Program-made: the position numbers and the translations under genes
The notes under the pieces: model-generated
Told to the model about the DNA's origin: nothing
What the model saw: only the letters and a program-made list of their open reading frames with translations
The model's database searches: none
In this document: piece by piece, positions 43,675 to 52,801 of the stretch
Layout: each line of letters begins with the position of its first letter
Position numbering within the stretch: the stretch's first letter is position 1
Source of the DNA: Schistocerca nitens
Taxonomy: Eukaryota > Arthropoda > Insecta > Orthoptera > Acrididae
NCBI RefSeq assembly: GCF_023898315.1
Contig: NC_064622.1
Location: 173,744,178 to 173,808,177 of the forward strand
Reading direction: 5' to 3'
DNA: 64,000 bases

Positions 43675-44907
43675 TTAGTCCTGAGACTGGTTTGATGCAG
43701 CTCTCCATGCTACTCTATCCTGTGCAAGCTTCTTCATCTTCCAGTCCTTAGTGCAGCCTACATGCTTCTGAATCTGCTGAGTGTATTCCTCTGTTGGTCT
43801 CCCTCTACGAGTTTTACCCTCCACGGTGCCCTCCAATGCTAAATTTGTGAGCCCTTGATGCCTCAGAACATGCCCTACCAACCGGTCCCTTCTTCTTGTC
43901 AAGTTGTGCCACAAAGTCCTTTTCTCCCCTATTCTATTCAATACCTCCTCATTAGTTACGTGATCTACCCATCTAATCTTCGGCGTTCTTCTGTAGCACC
44001 ACATTTCGAAAGCTTCTATTCTCTTCTTGTCCAAACTATTTATCGTCCATGTTTCACTTCCATACATGGCTACACTCAATACAAATACTTTCGGAAACGA
44101 CTTGCTGATACTTACATCTATACTCGATGTTAACAAATTCCTCTTCTTCAGAAACGCTTTCCTTGCCATTGCCAGACTACATTTTATATCCTCTCGACCA
44201 TCATTAGTTATTTTGCTCCCCAAATAGCAGAACTCCTTTACTACTTTAAGTGTCTCATTTCCTAATCTAATTACCTCTGCATAACCCGACTTAATTCGAC
44301 TACATTCCACTATCCCAGTTTTGCTTTTGTTGATGTTCATCTTATACCCTCCTTTCGAGACACTGTCCATTCCGTTCAACTGCTCTTCCAAGTCCGTTGC
44401 TGTCTCTGACAGAATTACAATGTCATCGGCGAACCGCAAAGTTTTTATTTCTTCTCCAAGGATTTTAATACCTACCCCGAATTTTTCTATTGTTTCCTTT
44501 ACTGCTTGCTCAATATACAGATTGAATAACATCGGGGAGAGACTACAACCCCGTCTCACTCCCTTCGCAACCACTGCTTCCCTTTCATGTCCCTCGACTC
44601 TTATAACTGCCATGTGGTTTCTGTACAAGTTGTAAATAGCCATTCGATGCCTGTATTTTATCCCTGCCACTTTCAGAATTTGAAAGAGAGTATTCCAGTC
44701 AACATTGTCAAAAGCTTTCTCTAAGTCTACAAATGCTAGAAACGTAGGTTTGGCTTTCCTTAATCTTTCTTCTAAGATAGGGCGTAAGGTCAGTATTGCC
44801 TCACGTGTTCCAACATTTCTACGAAATCCAAACTGATCTTCCCCGAGGTCGGCTTCTACCAGTATTTCCCTTCGTCTGTAAAGAATTCGCGTTAGTATTT
44901 TGCAGGT
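43675..44907 (-). CDS. RTE reverse transcriptase, partial open frame (no start)
   Basis: This is the longest open frame in the window. It is open from the SINE border at about 44907 to the stop at 43675 and has no authentic start because the SINE cuts it. In order: QFGFRRNVGTREAILTL, motif A FVDLEKAFDNVDW (about 44700-44737), GVRRGCSLSPMLFNLYIEQA, catalytic FADD (44422-44433), LGSKIT, AMYGSETWTI and FEMWCYRR, then the basic RRGRP tail. Both RT Asp motifs are kept. The N-terminal endonuclease is absent, so this copy cannot move on its own. Confidence 0.88.
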   Translation of the reverse strand, partial: TCKILTRILYRRREILVEADLGEDQFGFRRNVGTREAILTLRPILEERLRKAKPTFLAFVDLEKAFDNVDWNTLFQILKVAGIKYRHRMAIYNLYRNHMAVIRVEGHEREAVVAKGVRRGCSLSPMLFNLYIEQAVKETIEKFGVGIKILGEEIKTLRFADDIVILSETATDLEEQLNGMDSVSKGGYKMNINKSKTGIVECSRIKSGYAEVIRLGNETLKVVKEFCYLGSKITNDGREDIKCSLAMARKAFLKKRNLLTSSIDVSISKSFPKVFVLSVAMYGSETWTINSLDKKRIEAFEMWCYRRTPKIRWVDHVTNEEVLNRIGEKRTLWHNLTRRRDRLVGHVLRHQGLTNLALEGTVEGKTRRGRPTEEYTQQIQKHVGCTKDWKMKKLAQDRVAWRAASNQSQD

Positions 44908-44917
44908 GTGACTTATT

Positions 44918-45126
44918 CAAAAAATGGCTCTGAGCACCATGGGACTTAACATCTATGGTCATCAGTCCCCTAGAACTTAGAACTACTTAAACATAACTAA
45001 CCTAAGGACATCACACAACACCCAGTCATCACGAGGCAGCGAAAATCCCTGACCCCGCCGGGAATCGAACCCGGGAACCCGGGCGTGGGAGGCGAGAACG
45101 CTACCGCACGACCACGAGCTGCGGAC
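44918..45126 (-). mobile_element. SINE group B, minus orientation
   Basis: Read on the minus strand: CGCAGCTCGTGGTCGTGCGG head, GGTTCGATTCCCGG B box, linker, shared tail. Perfect 10-bp duplications GTGACTTATT flank it (44908-44917 and 45127-45136). It lies inside the LINE, which lies inside the Tc1 remnant. Confidence 0.95.
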
Positions 45127-45335
45127 GTGACTTATTAAACTGATAGTTCGGTAATTTTCACGTCTGTGAACACCTGCTTTCTTTGGGATTGGAATTATTA
45201 TATTCTTCTTGAAGTCAGAGGGTATTTCGTTTGTCTCATAGATCTTGCTCACCAGATGGTAGAGTTTTGTCATGCCTGGCTGTCCCAAGGCCGTCAGTAG
45301 TTCTAATGGAATGTTGTCTACTCCCGTGGCCTTGG

Positions 45336-45392
45336 AGGTGCGACACGATATTAGGAGGTATTCCGTGACTTTTGTCACCTCAGAGTACTGTT
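45336..45392 (+). mobile_element. Tc1-like 3' remnant, right half and terminal repeat
   Basis: GTGCGACACGATATTAGGAG followed by GACTTTTGTCACCTC. The last part is the inverse of the GAGGTGGCAAAAGT start at 35498. It is the continuation of 43491-43656, displaced by the LINE. Confidence 0.8.
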
Positions 45393-45419
45393 TAGTGAGC
45401 CGTTCAACTGTTCCGCCCT

Positions 45420-45890
45420 GTCCTACAGGCGGGCGGGTTTTCAGCGTCGCCTACGCCGCGCCGCAGTCGCGCCTATTACGTCGGCGCCGACGCGCGCCGG
45501 CCGTTAGTCAGAGGGCGGGCGCAGACAGAGGCGCGAGCCGCGGGCCTCGCGATCCATCATCAGCCGGCGACTGACGCGCCGCCCTGCCGCCCACCGCCGC
45601 AGCGCCGCGGCCATCCATCATCGCGGGCGGCGAGGCGCCGGTTCGCCAGGCCGCTGTGTTTTTCCGGGGCCAGAGCCGCGGCGCCCGGAAGTGAATCGCC
45701 TGCCGACGCCGACGCCGACGCCAGAGTCTGCGGCTACGGCTGCCGACGCTGGAGGGATGGAGCGCCGGCGTCCATAGATCATCGCTCTGTCAGCCGCGCC
45801 GGCGTTGTCTGGTGGGCCCCAGCGGCGCGGGAATAATGGCTGACGGCGGAGGTGCCGAAGCCGTGCTGCTTCGTGCGTTACACAAGTCAG
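45420..45890. promoter_or_regulatory. Strong CpG-dense block
   Basis: Very high GC and CpG from about 45420 to 45890, with CGCCGCAGCGCCGCGGCC and a (GACGCC)n run near 45705. A CCATCATC-type motif recurs (GATCCATCATC at 45550, CCATCCATCATC at 45611, ATAGATCATC at 45774). Sharp edges on both sides. It could be a host promoter or exon 1 region, but there is no TATA box, no convincing ORF and no known repeat match. Confidence 0.45.
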
Positions 45891-46154
45891 CGCGATCGGT
45901 CTTATACATCATGCTTATGTAGTAATTGCGATAACACACCGAAGAGACACAAGATAAAAATTCTCAAGTAACGCCCTATTGTACCGTGCTGAAGAACAAA
46001 TAGAACGGAAAAAATGGAAATAAAAGTTTGTAAAATACCACTTTTAACCACTACGGACGAGATTCATTGAGACTCTGATGAATAAAGGTTTTCTTAAAGT
46101 ACTGCAGCCAGTCGCATATTGCTTTGTTCTTCGATTTTTATTATCTCAGTACCG
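45891..46154. other. Unassigned DNA
   Basis: AT-rich, no frames. Just left of a hammerhead-like motif. Confidence 0.4.
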
Positions 46155-46184
46155 GTTTCGAACCGCCTAGCGATTTATCATCAG
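46155..46184 (-). other. Hammerhead-like core motif (candidate)
   Basis: On the minus strand: CTGATGA (the canonical form), TA, a 6-bp AATCGC/GCGGTT hairpin with one G-U pair, then CGAAACCGGTA. This is the closest of the five motifs to the consensus CUGAUGA...GAAA. No convincing stem III or cleavage triplet was found. Confidence 0.3.
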
Positions 46185-46869
46185 ATGTTACATACATTGC
46201 TCTCGCAGTCCTATAGCTGTGTGAAGATGTATAGAGGAAACATGTAAGCACTGAGTGTGTCGAGATCTATGTACATTACGTTCAACATGCTTTACAAAAC
46301 GTAAATACCTCAAGCACTATAACTAAGGTCGTGTCGAAGAGTTTGTGTCAGGGCATAGGGTCTCTTATATACAGGGTGGTCCATCTGAAGTTTCGGATGA
46401 GATTATCTCGAAAACTATACATCGGGTAAAAATAGTGGGTAAGACAAGTTCGTAAGCTCAAAGGGGTATACCAAATGATATTATATGTGACCTCCAGCCT
46501 CCCAGCCTCCGACCCCTTGGGTGGGGTGGTGGGGCGGGGGGGGGGGGGCGTAGCAACTTTTAAATCTTACATAGAAACACTCATTTTTTAACGCAGATCC
46601 GGATCCTCCATAAAAAAGTAATCAAGTTTTGTCTGAAATATTTTCTTAAACCATTGACAGATGGTGCTGCAATCGAGAAAAAAGTAATATTGGTGAAGAA
46701 CTCTGATTTATTTAGAATTATTCGAGAAAGACTCATAAAATCGATAAAAAAATGTGCACCAAGTCTTTCGTTACGCCAAATTAAGCTATTTTTGTACAAA
46801 AAGTGCTGTTTACTACTTGTAGCGTTACCCAGGAACAACGACATGGACGTAGTAAAATGATAACCATGG

Positions 46870-46967
46870 GGTGATTCATTAGTGTGCGTCCCCTTGCCTC
46901 TCACATGTTGGGGTGCTTCATTAGTGTGAGTCCCCTTGCCTCTCACATATTGAGGTGCTTCATTAAT
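46870..46967 (-). repeat. 42-bp tandem repeat at the transposase 3' end
   Basis: Two full units and a partial one of GGTGCTTCATTAGTGTGAGT...CTCACATATTGA. On the minus strand they code for two 14-residue units (QYVRGKGTHTNEAP and QHVRGKGTHTNESP). This extends the open frame past the usual transposase end. Confidence 0.92.
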
Positions 46968-48034
46968 GAAATTAGCCACGAAGAAATTGTTCAAAATGAT
47001 CCCCATTTGCATCAAAGCATAAAGTCTATCGTCTGCGAAAGTTGTCCACAGTTTTGAGCAGCACATCCCGTGGTATGGCTGCACACGCTCTTCGAATGAG
47101 TTGCTCCATATCGTTTCGGGTTGCGGGCTGTCTTTCATAAACAATATGTTTTAAAAAAAACACAAGAAAAAATCAGGAGATGTTAGGTCTGGTGAACGCG
47201 GAGGCCACAAATTCGTCCGCCGCGTCCTATCCACCGACCAGGATACCGTAAATTTAAAACGTTCCGCACATTTTTAGCATAAAGGGCAGCTGCTCCGTCC
47301 TGTTGGAACCACATTAGTTGCCTAGTTTCTAAATCAACATCTTCCATTAGATCCAACAAATCATCGCAGAGAAGTTGCAAATAAGATTCCCGAGTAACAT
47401 TTCGGTCAAAAAAATACTATCCAATCATGTAACCGTTTAAAATTTCACACCAGACCATTGAAGACCATTTGTATTGATTGTCAACGGGTCTGTTTCAGTG
47501 TGGATTGCGGGGGACCAATAATGACAATCATGACGATTTAATTCAGCACTCTTTTTCAATGTGGCTTCATCGGTGAACATAATGTCCCTTAAAAAAATCA
47601 GTGTCTCCTCTTATCATTTGCAAGGCCCACTGGCAGAACTGCACGCGTATTTGCATATCTTTCGGCGTTAATGGCTGTGTCAGTGTGATATGATACGCAT
47701 GATATTTATGTGCCTTCAAAATCCTCAAAACAGTTGATTTCGGTATTCCAGTTTGTCTCTGAATCGCACTGCTACTCATTTAGGGATACAAGTGAACACA
47801 AGCGAGATCTGTAAGGGTACGAGCTCCATTTTTACTGCATTCGCAATGACGAGGTGGACGGTGCATGTATCCATTTCGAGTTCGTTGAGTGCAATTGCGA
47901 GTAATGTTTTCGCTTGGATGTGGTTTGTTTGGGAAACGATCCGCATACAATTGCGCAGCTGCAGCGTAATTGTTATGGCATTTACCTAAAATTAACATCA
48001 TATCAACAATCTCTGTGGGCGGATAGTGTGCCAT
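46940..48034 (-). pseudogene. DUF4817-type transposase relic
   Basis: The start MAHYPPTEIVDMMLILGKCH (48034) is the N-terminal helix-turn-helix, followed by SSSAIQRQTGIPKSTVLRIL (47567-47779). The linker and first catalytic region are broken near 47400-47560. LMWFQQDGAAALYAKNVRNV (47183-47380) has the second Asp. A one-base frameshift leads to WPPRSPDLTSPDFFL near 47170-47200, with the third Asp kept. QMGIILNNFFVANFINEAP closes it. Confidence 0.85.
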
Positions 48035-48585
48035 GTTTCGCTAAAGAATAATTTACTTTCGTGAGTAGATGTTCACGGTTCACAATCTGAAAGTGAAGTG
48101 ACGTCTGATCGCATTGCACCAACCTTTATACTGAGCCATAGTTCGCAGTTTGGCCACGGTAGCGCCACAGTCAGGTGAGTAGTGCAATTGTGAAGAGTTC
48201 CCTAACCAGATTTTAATACCACTTCGACTCCCTCCATCAAAAACTGTGCCCTTCTTGAATCATTCTAAATGAATCGAAGTTCTTCCCCAATTTTAGATTT
48301 TCTTGATTTCAGCGCCATCTGTCAATGGTTTAAAAAAATGTTTCAGACAAAACTTGATTACTTTTCTATGGATAATCCGAATCTGCAATAAAAAATGGGT
48401 GTTTCCATTTAAGAATTAGATGTTGCCCCCCACCCCACCCAAGGGGGCGGGGCCTGGGGGCCACGTGTAGTATCATTTGATGTCCCCCTCTGAGCTTACG
48501 AACTTGTCTTACCCACTATTTTTACCCGATGTATAGTTTTCGAGATAATCTCATCCGGAACTTCAGACGGACCACCCTGTATATG

Positions 48586-49767
48586 CACTGAAGCGCCAAA
48601 GAAACTGGTATCGGCTTACGTATTCAAATACAGAGATACGTAAACAGGGAGAATACGACTCTGCGGTCGCCAACGCTTATATATGACAACAAGTGTCTGG
48701 TGCAATTGTTAGATCGGTTACTGCTGCTACAATGGCAGGTTATCAAGATATAAGTGAGTTTGAACGTGGTGTTATAGTCAGGGCACGAGCGATGGGACAC
48801 AGCAGCTCCGAGGTGGATTTTCCCTTACGAGCATTTCACGAGTGTACCGTGTGTATCAGAAATCCGGTAAAACATCAAATCTCCGACAACGCTGCGGTCG
48901 GAAAAAGATCCTGCATGAGCGAGACCACCGACGACTGAATAGAATCGTTCAAGGTGACAGAACTGCAACCCTTCCGCAAATTGCTGCAGATTTCGATGCT
49001 GGGGCATCAACAAGTGTCAACTGCGAACCATTGAACGAAACATCATCGATATTGGCTTTTGAAATCTAAGGCCCACTCGTGGATCTTTGATGGTTGCACA
49101 CACAAAGCTTTACGCCTCTCCTGGGCCCGTCAGCACAGACATTGCGCTATTGATGACTGGAAGCATGTTGCTTGTTGGGACGAGTCTCATTTCAAATTGT
49201 ATCGAGCATGGAGACAACCTCATGAATCCATGGACCCTGCATGTAAGTAGGAAACTGTTCAGGCTGGTGGAGGCTCTGTAATGATGGGGGGGCGTGTGCA
49301 TTTGGAGTGATATAGGGCCCCTGATACGTCTAGATACGACTCTGATAGGTGACAAATACGTAAGTATCTTGTCTGATCACCGCCATCCATTCATGTCCAT
49401 TGTGCATTCCGATGGACTCGGACAAATCCAGCTGGACAATGTGACACTCCACATGTGCAGAATTGCTGCAGAGTGGCTCGAGGAATACTTTTCTGAGTTT
49501 AAACACTTCCGTTGGCAACTAAACTCACTTGACATGAACATTATTGAGCACATCTGGGATGCCTTGCAACGTGCTGTTCAGAAGAGGTCTCTCTCTCGTA
49601 CTCTTACGAATATATGGAGAGCCCTGCAGGATCCATGGTGTCAGTTTCCCCCAGCACTACTTCAGACGGCAGTCGAGTCAATGCGCGTCGTGTTGCGGAA
49701 ATTCTGTTTGCTAGTGGGGCCTCACACCATATTAGGCAGGTGTACCAGTTTCGTTGGCTCTTCAGTG
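48586..49767 (+). mobile_element. Tc1-like transposon, nearly complete ends
   Basis: Left CACTGAAGCGCCAAAGAAAC and right, reading inward, CACTGAAGAGCCAACGAAAC. The flanks read TG (left) and CA (right), so the TA target has mutated or the element ends include two more bases. The interior codes on the plus strand for a Tc1 transposase. It lies six bases from the right end of the mariner-like element. Confidence 0.88.
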
Positions 49768-49776
49768 CAAACACAT
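48733..49776 (+). pseudogene. Tc1-like transposase, D-x36-E, frameshifted but all acids kept
   Basis: MAGYQDISEFERGVIVRARA opens the N-terminal helix-turn-helix; a deletion shifts the frame soon after. HVACWDESHFKLYRAW has the first Asp (codon 49179-49181). IQLDNVTLH has the second (49435-49437). LDMNIIEHIWDALQRAVQ has the Glu (49546-49548). There are 36 residues between the last two, unlike the 34 of canonical Tc1. The catalytic Asp/Glu codons survive although the frame is broken at least three times. Confidence 0.88.
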
Positions 49777-49924
49777 ATAAGTGAGACACATTCACAGATA
49801 AAATATCCACAAATATTATTTAGCAAGGAATGAGTTACGAACTGACTTCAAGAAATGCGTTTGTAAACAATTTCGACTTCAAGTCGTTTTAGCTGATTAT
49901 TACTGCCTCTATTTAATCACGGGT

Positions 49925-50031
49925 ACTACACTTATATAGGCATTGCCGACCACGGCGCCGTATTCAATCTGTTTACAAATCTCTTTATTTGAATACGCAT
50001 GCCTGTATCAGTTTCTTTGGCACTTCAGTGT
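49925..50031 (-). mobile_element. Detached Tc1-like 5' end, inverted
   Basis: Read on the minus strand: CACTGAAGTGCCAAAGAAAC, then TGCGTATTCAAATA and GGCGCCGTGGTCGGCA. This matches the first ~100 bases of the element at 48586 but in opposite orientation and without coding sequence. It may be a deletion product or a small MITE. Confidence 0.82.
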
Positions 50032-51387
50032 ATTTTCTATGTGACTGAAACGTGCTTGTTTTCCGTATCTGCGATCTCAGTCAATCTTCCTTAGAGGTGA
50101 CGCTACCTAGCAATAATAACTGAGACATATTAGTTCAGGATACAAACAGTCTGTTTAGGAGTCGGATTAAATAGACAGGAGTGCAGCGCTTTAATCACAA
50201 GAGTTTACGAGATGGTCTGGTGAACGTTTTGCTAAAGAACCTTTATGTGTTAAGCAGAGTAAGACACTCCAGATTTTGCAAGCTAACTGAAAAGCTGGGG
50301 CATAGGCATTAGCTGCGTACTTGCTTGTAGGACACTGTGGTAATCATCACACAACACGTAGCTGAATTACCGTCTCTTCAAATTTTCGTCAAACATACTT
50401 AATCGAACTGTATCGGTAATCGGAATCAGTCCAAGTAAAGAAGAAGTTAGGACCATTTTACGTTGACAGTGGAGAAATCAGTCCTCTGTCTTATTACATG
50501 TATCTCTGTTGCCAGAATAAGTGATACTTATTATGAAGGCACAGACATGCACTAAATTAAAATGCTCAATGCGTATTGATCACCAAGAGCATATCAAATG
50601 CTCGGTAGCGTTGTGACAGCGCTGAACGACATCCATTCATAATTCTGGATTACTCGTGCGTAATCCGGTTTTAAGTAGGAAATATAAATAACGCAAGAAA
50701 AATAACAATTCGTGTAATAAGTCATCGCGGAGTCCCTAGAGAATCCTATTTAGCGGAAACAACTGATTTATCAGAAGCAACTAGCAAGAGAGTTCGTGGT
50801 TGGCCTTGAGAAATACAGGATTGGGGAGAAGGGCAAGAAGCGCAGCAGTTCTTACCACATTAGTGTCGGTGAGTGAGCGATTTAGGCACGTCGCGTTGCG
50901 AGCTAAGTTCTCGCGTAATTACCGAGTGCAAAGTAATCAAGTGCATATTCTCGCTAATCGGTATAACTGCTACTCATATGAATTAGTACAAGACAGGTTC
51001 CAAATTAATAGAAGCCACGGTGGCAACTTCTGCATTATGTACCAAATAGCACCGCCGTGATTCTGTGTCAGAACAAGCACTGTCTAAGATTGCAAAGAAG
51101 TTGGAGACGCATCTAGCGTCCACAATAAAAAGGGAACCAGAGTAGCGTCTCTCTGTGGTTTCTGATCGAGGATAAAGCACAGTGGTGTGCTTGAGAGCAG
51201 GTTGTTGGCTAGCCTATGCTGTTGGCGTAATGGAAGGAAGAGAGGGGGGGGGGGGGAATGGAGAGCGACCACTTCAAGGAAAGCGTCTCCTTCCCCTCTG
51301 GCGTGTCTGCGGTTCAGATTGAAACGTAATCGTTCCGAACTTAAACAGTTTACGCCAGCTTTTGGTTTGTGAATTAAAATTGAAATT
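50032..51387. other. Unassigned DNA
   Basis: No known element. A G run (about 51245-51258) sits in a purine-rich patch. Minus-strand frames at 51084-51485 are low-complexity. Otherwise AT-rich. Confidence 0.45.
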
Positions 51388-52044
51388 GAAACTTCTTGGC
51401 AGATTAAAACTGTGTGCCGGACCGAGACCCGAACTCGGGACCTTTGTCTTTCGCGGGCAAGCGCTGTAGCATCTGATCTGCCCAAGAACGACTCACGACA
51501 GTTCTCACAGCTTCAATTATGCCAGTAACTCGCTCCTACCTTCCAAACTTCACAGAAGCTCTTTTGCGAACCTTGCAGTACTAGCACTCCTGAAAGAAAG
51601 GATATTGTAGAGACGTGGCTTAGCCACAGCCTGGAGGATGTTTCCAGAATGAGATTTTCAGTTTGCAGTGGAGAGTGCGCTGATATGAAACATCCTGGCA
51701 GATTAAATGCGCACACTCCGCTGCAGAGTGAAAATCTCATTCTGGAAACATCCCCCAGGCTGTGGCTAAGCCACGTCTCCACAATATCCTTTCTTCCAGG
51801 AATGCTAGTTCTGCAAGGTTCGGAAGAGAGCTTCTGTGAAGTTTGGAAGGCAGGAGACGAGGTAAAGCCAGAATTGAAGCTGTGAGAAGGGGTCGTGAGT
51901 CGTGCTTGGGTAGCTCAGATTGTAGAGCACTTGCCCGCGAAAGGCAAAGTTTCCGAGCTTGAGCCTCGGTCTTGCACACAGTTTTAATCTGCCAGGAAGT
52001 TTCATATCAGCGCACTCTCCGCTGCAGAGTGAAAATCTCATTCT
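51388..52044. mobile_element. Fold-back element built of tRNA-like repeats (SINE E head in each arm)
   Basis: Arms 51388-51680 and 51709-52004 are inverted copies around a 28-base centre. The outer ends read GAAACTTC(T/C)TGGCAG and the inner ends GTGCGC/GCGCAC. Each arm carries the tRNA-like block (51908-51980 on the plus strand; about 51415-51487 on the minus). A third short copy of the inner block (GCAGAGTGAAAATCTCATTCT) follows at 52005-52044. No coding content. Confidence 0.9.
51908..51980 (+). other. tRNA-like sequence in fold-back arm (not a functional tRNA gene)
   Basis: GGGTAGCTCAGATTGTAGAG resembles the tRNA acceptor/D-arm with the A box. TTGCC...GGCAA forms an anticodon-like stem. 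GAGCTTGAGCC is a degraded B box. The acceptor stem is not closed and a CCTCGG/CCGAGG T-arm is only partly paired, so it is a SINE head rather than a gene. Confidence 0.8.
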
Positions 52045-52359
52045 ATATTAAAATTATTTCAGTAAAACAGTGACTGGTTTTGGTCTGTTATAAGACTGTA
52101 TTATCAGTTGATTTTCTTGCTCTGTAGAGAAGAGTATTACATTTTGTAAGTTTTCGAAGAATGAATACTATCATAGGAGTAAAATAATACAAAGTAAATG
52201 TGTCATACATCCTTGGCGACAGCAGGAGCCGGTGACGAGCAGGCCATTCTGAAGATGCATGTGGAACACTGGAGCTTAGTCGGTCATGGTTTTATAGCGA
52301 AAGCTCAGGCCCACCGCCTCCTATATAGCGTCTCCAATAGCGAATAGCAGAGAACTGTT
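52045..52359. other. Unassigned DNA
   Basis: A short spacer with no recognised content. Confidence 0.4.
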
Positions 52360-52373
52360 ACCATAATTTGCGA

Positions 52374-52565
52374 GCCGGCCGGAGTGGCCGTGCGGTTCTA
52401 GGCGCTGCAGTCTGGAACCGAGCGACCGCTACAGTCGCTGGTTCGAATCCTGCTTCGGGCATGGATGTGTGTGATGTCCTTAGGTTAGTTAGGTTTAATT
52501 AGTTCTAAGTTCTAGGCGACTGATGACCTCAGAAGTTAAGTCGCATCATGCTCAGAGCCATTTGA
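52374..52565 (+). mobile_element. SINE group A, full length
   Basis: GCCGGCCGGAGTGGCCGTGC head, B box GGTTCGAATCC, shared tail. Perfect 14-bp duplications ACCATAATTTGCGA flank it (52360-52373 and 52566-52579). Confidence 0.95.
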
Positions 52566-52801
52566 ACCATAATTTGCGACAACTTTTTGAAAACGAACAT
52601 TATTATAAGTTAAACTCGTAGAAATGTCATAGAAATCTGTCAGGCATCTTATGACGATATTAAGGCTCTATTTGGAAAGTCAGTTCCGATCTGTCGCGAA
52701 ATGGAATTCACTGTGAAAATTCGACTAAGCTTTGCACAGATGTGTTGGTCAGTGTCTCTAGTATGCCCGTCAATCACGTCACGTCGCTCTTTTCAGTTCT
52801 G

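Larger units (their letters stand above)
43657..45335 (-). mobile_element. RTE-type LINE, best-preserved copy, inserted in a Tc1 remnant
   Basis: Reads on the minus strand from a SKATGVDNIPLELL region near 45310 to a (CAA)n-type tail at 43657-43670. It is 5'-truncated at nearly the same point as the copy at 42045. Flanks GGAAGT (left) and GGAGGT (right) may be the diverged target duplication. A group B SINE (44918-45126) splits it. Confidence 0.9.
46372..48579 (-). mobile_element. Mariner-like (DUF4817-type) transposon with ~300-bp inverted repeats
   Basis: The ends CAGGGTGGTCC(A/G)TCTGAAGT are next to TA on both sides (46370-46371 and 48580-48581). The inverted repeat runs about 300 bp (46372-46675 and 48275-48579). 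It includes a C/G-rich stretch with a G run at 46535-46548 on the left and CCCCCCACCCCACCC on the right. Minus-strand transposase pieces lie inside. At 2.2 kb it is larger than most mariners because of the long ends. Confidence 0.92.

Noticed and set aside
49330..49518. Minus-strand frames opposite the Tc1 transposase
   Set aside because: Shadow frames of the plus-strand transposase with no independent motif.
51908..51980. Functional tRNA gene
   Set aside because: The acceptor stem is not paired, the B box is degraded, and it is one unit of a palindromic repeat.
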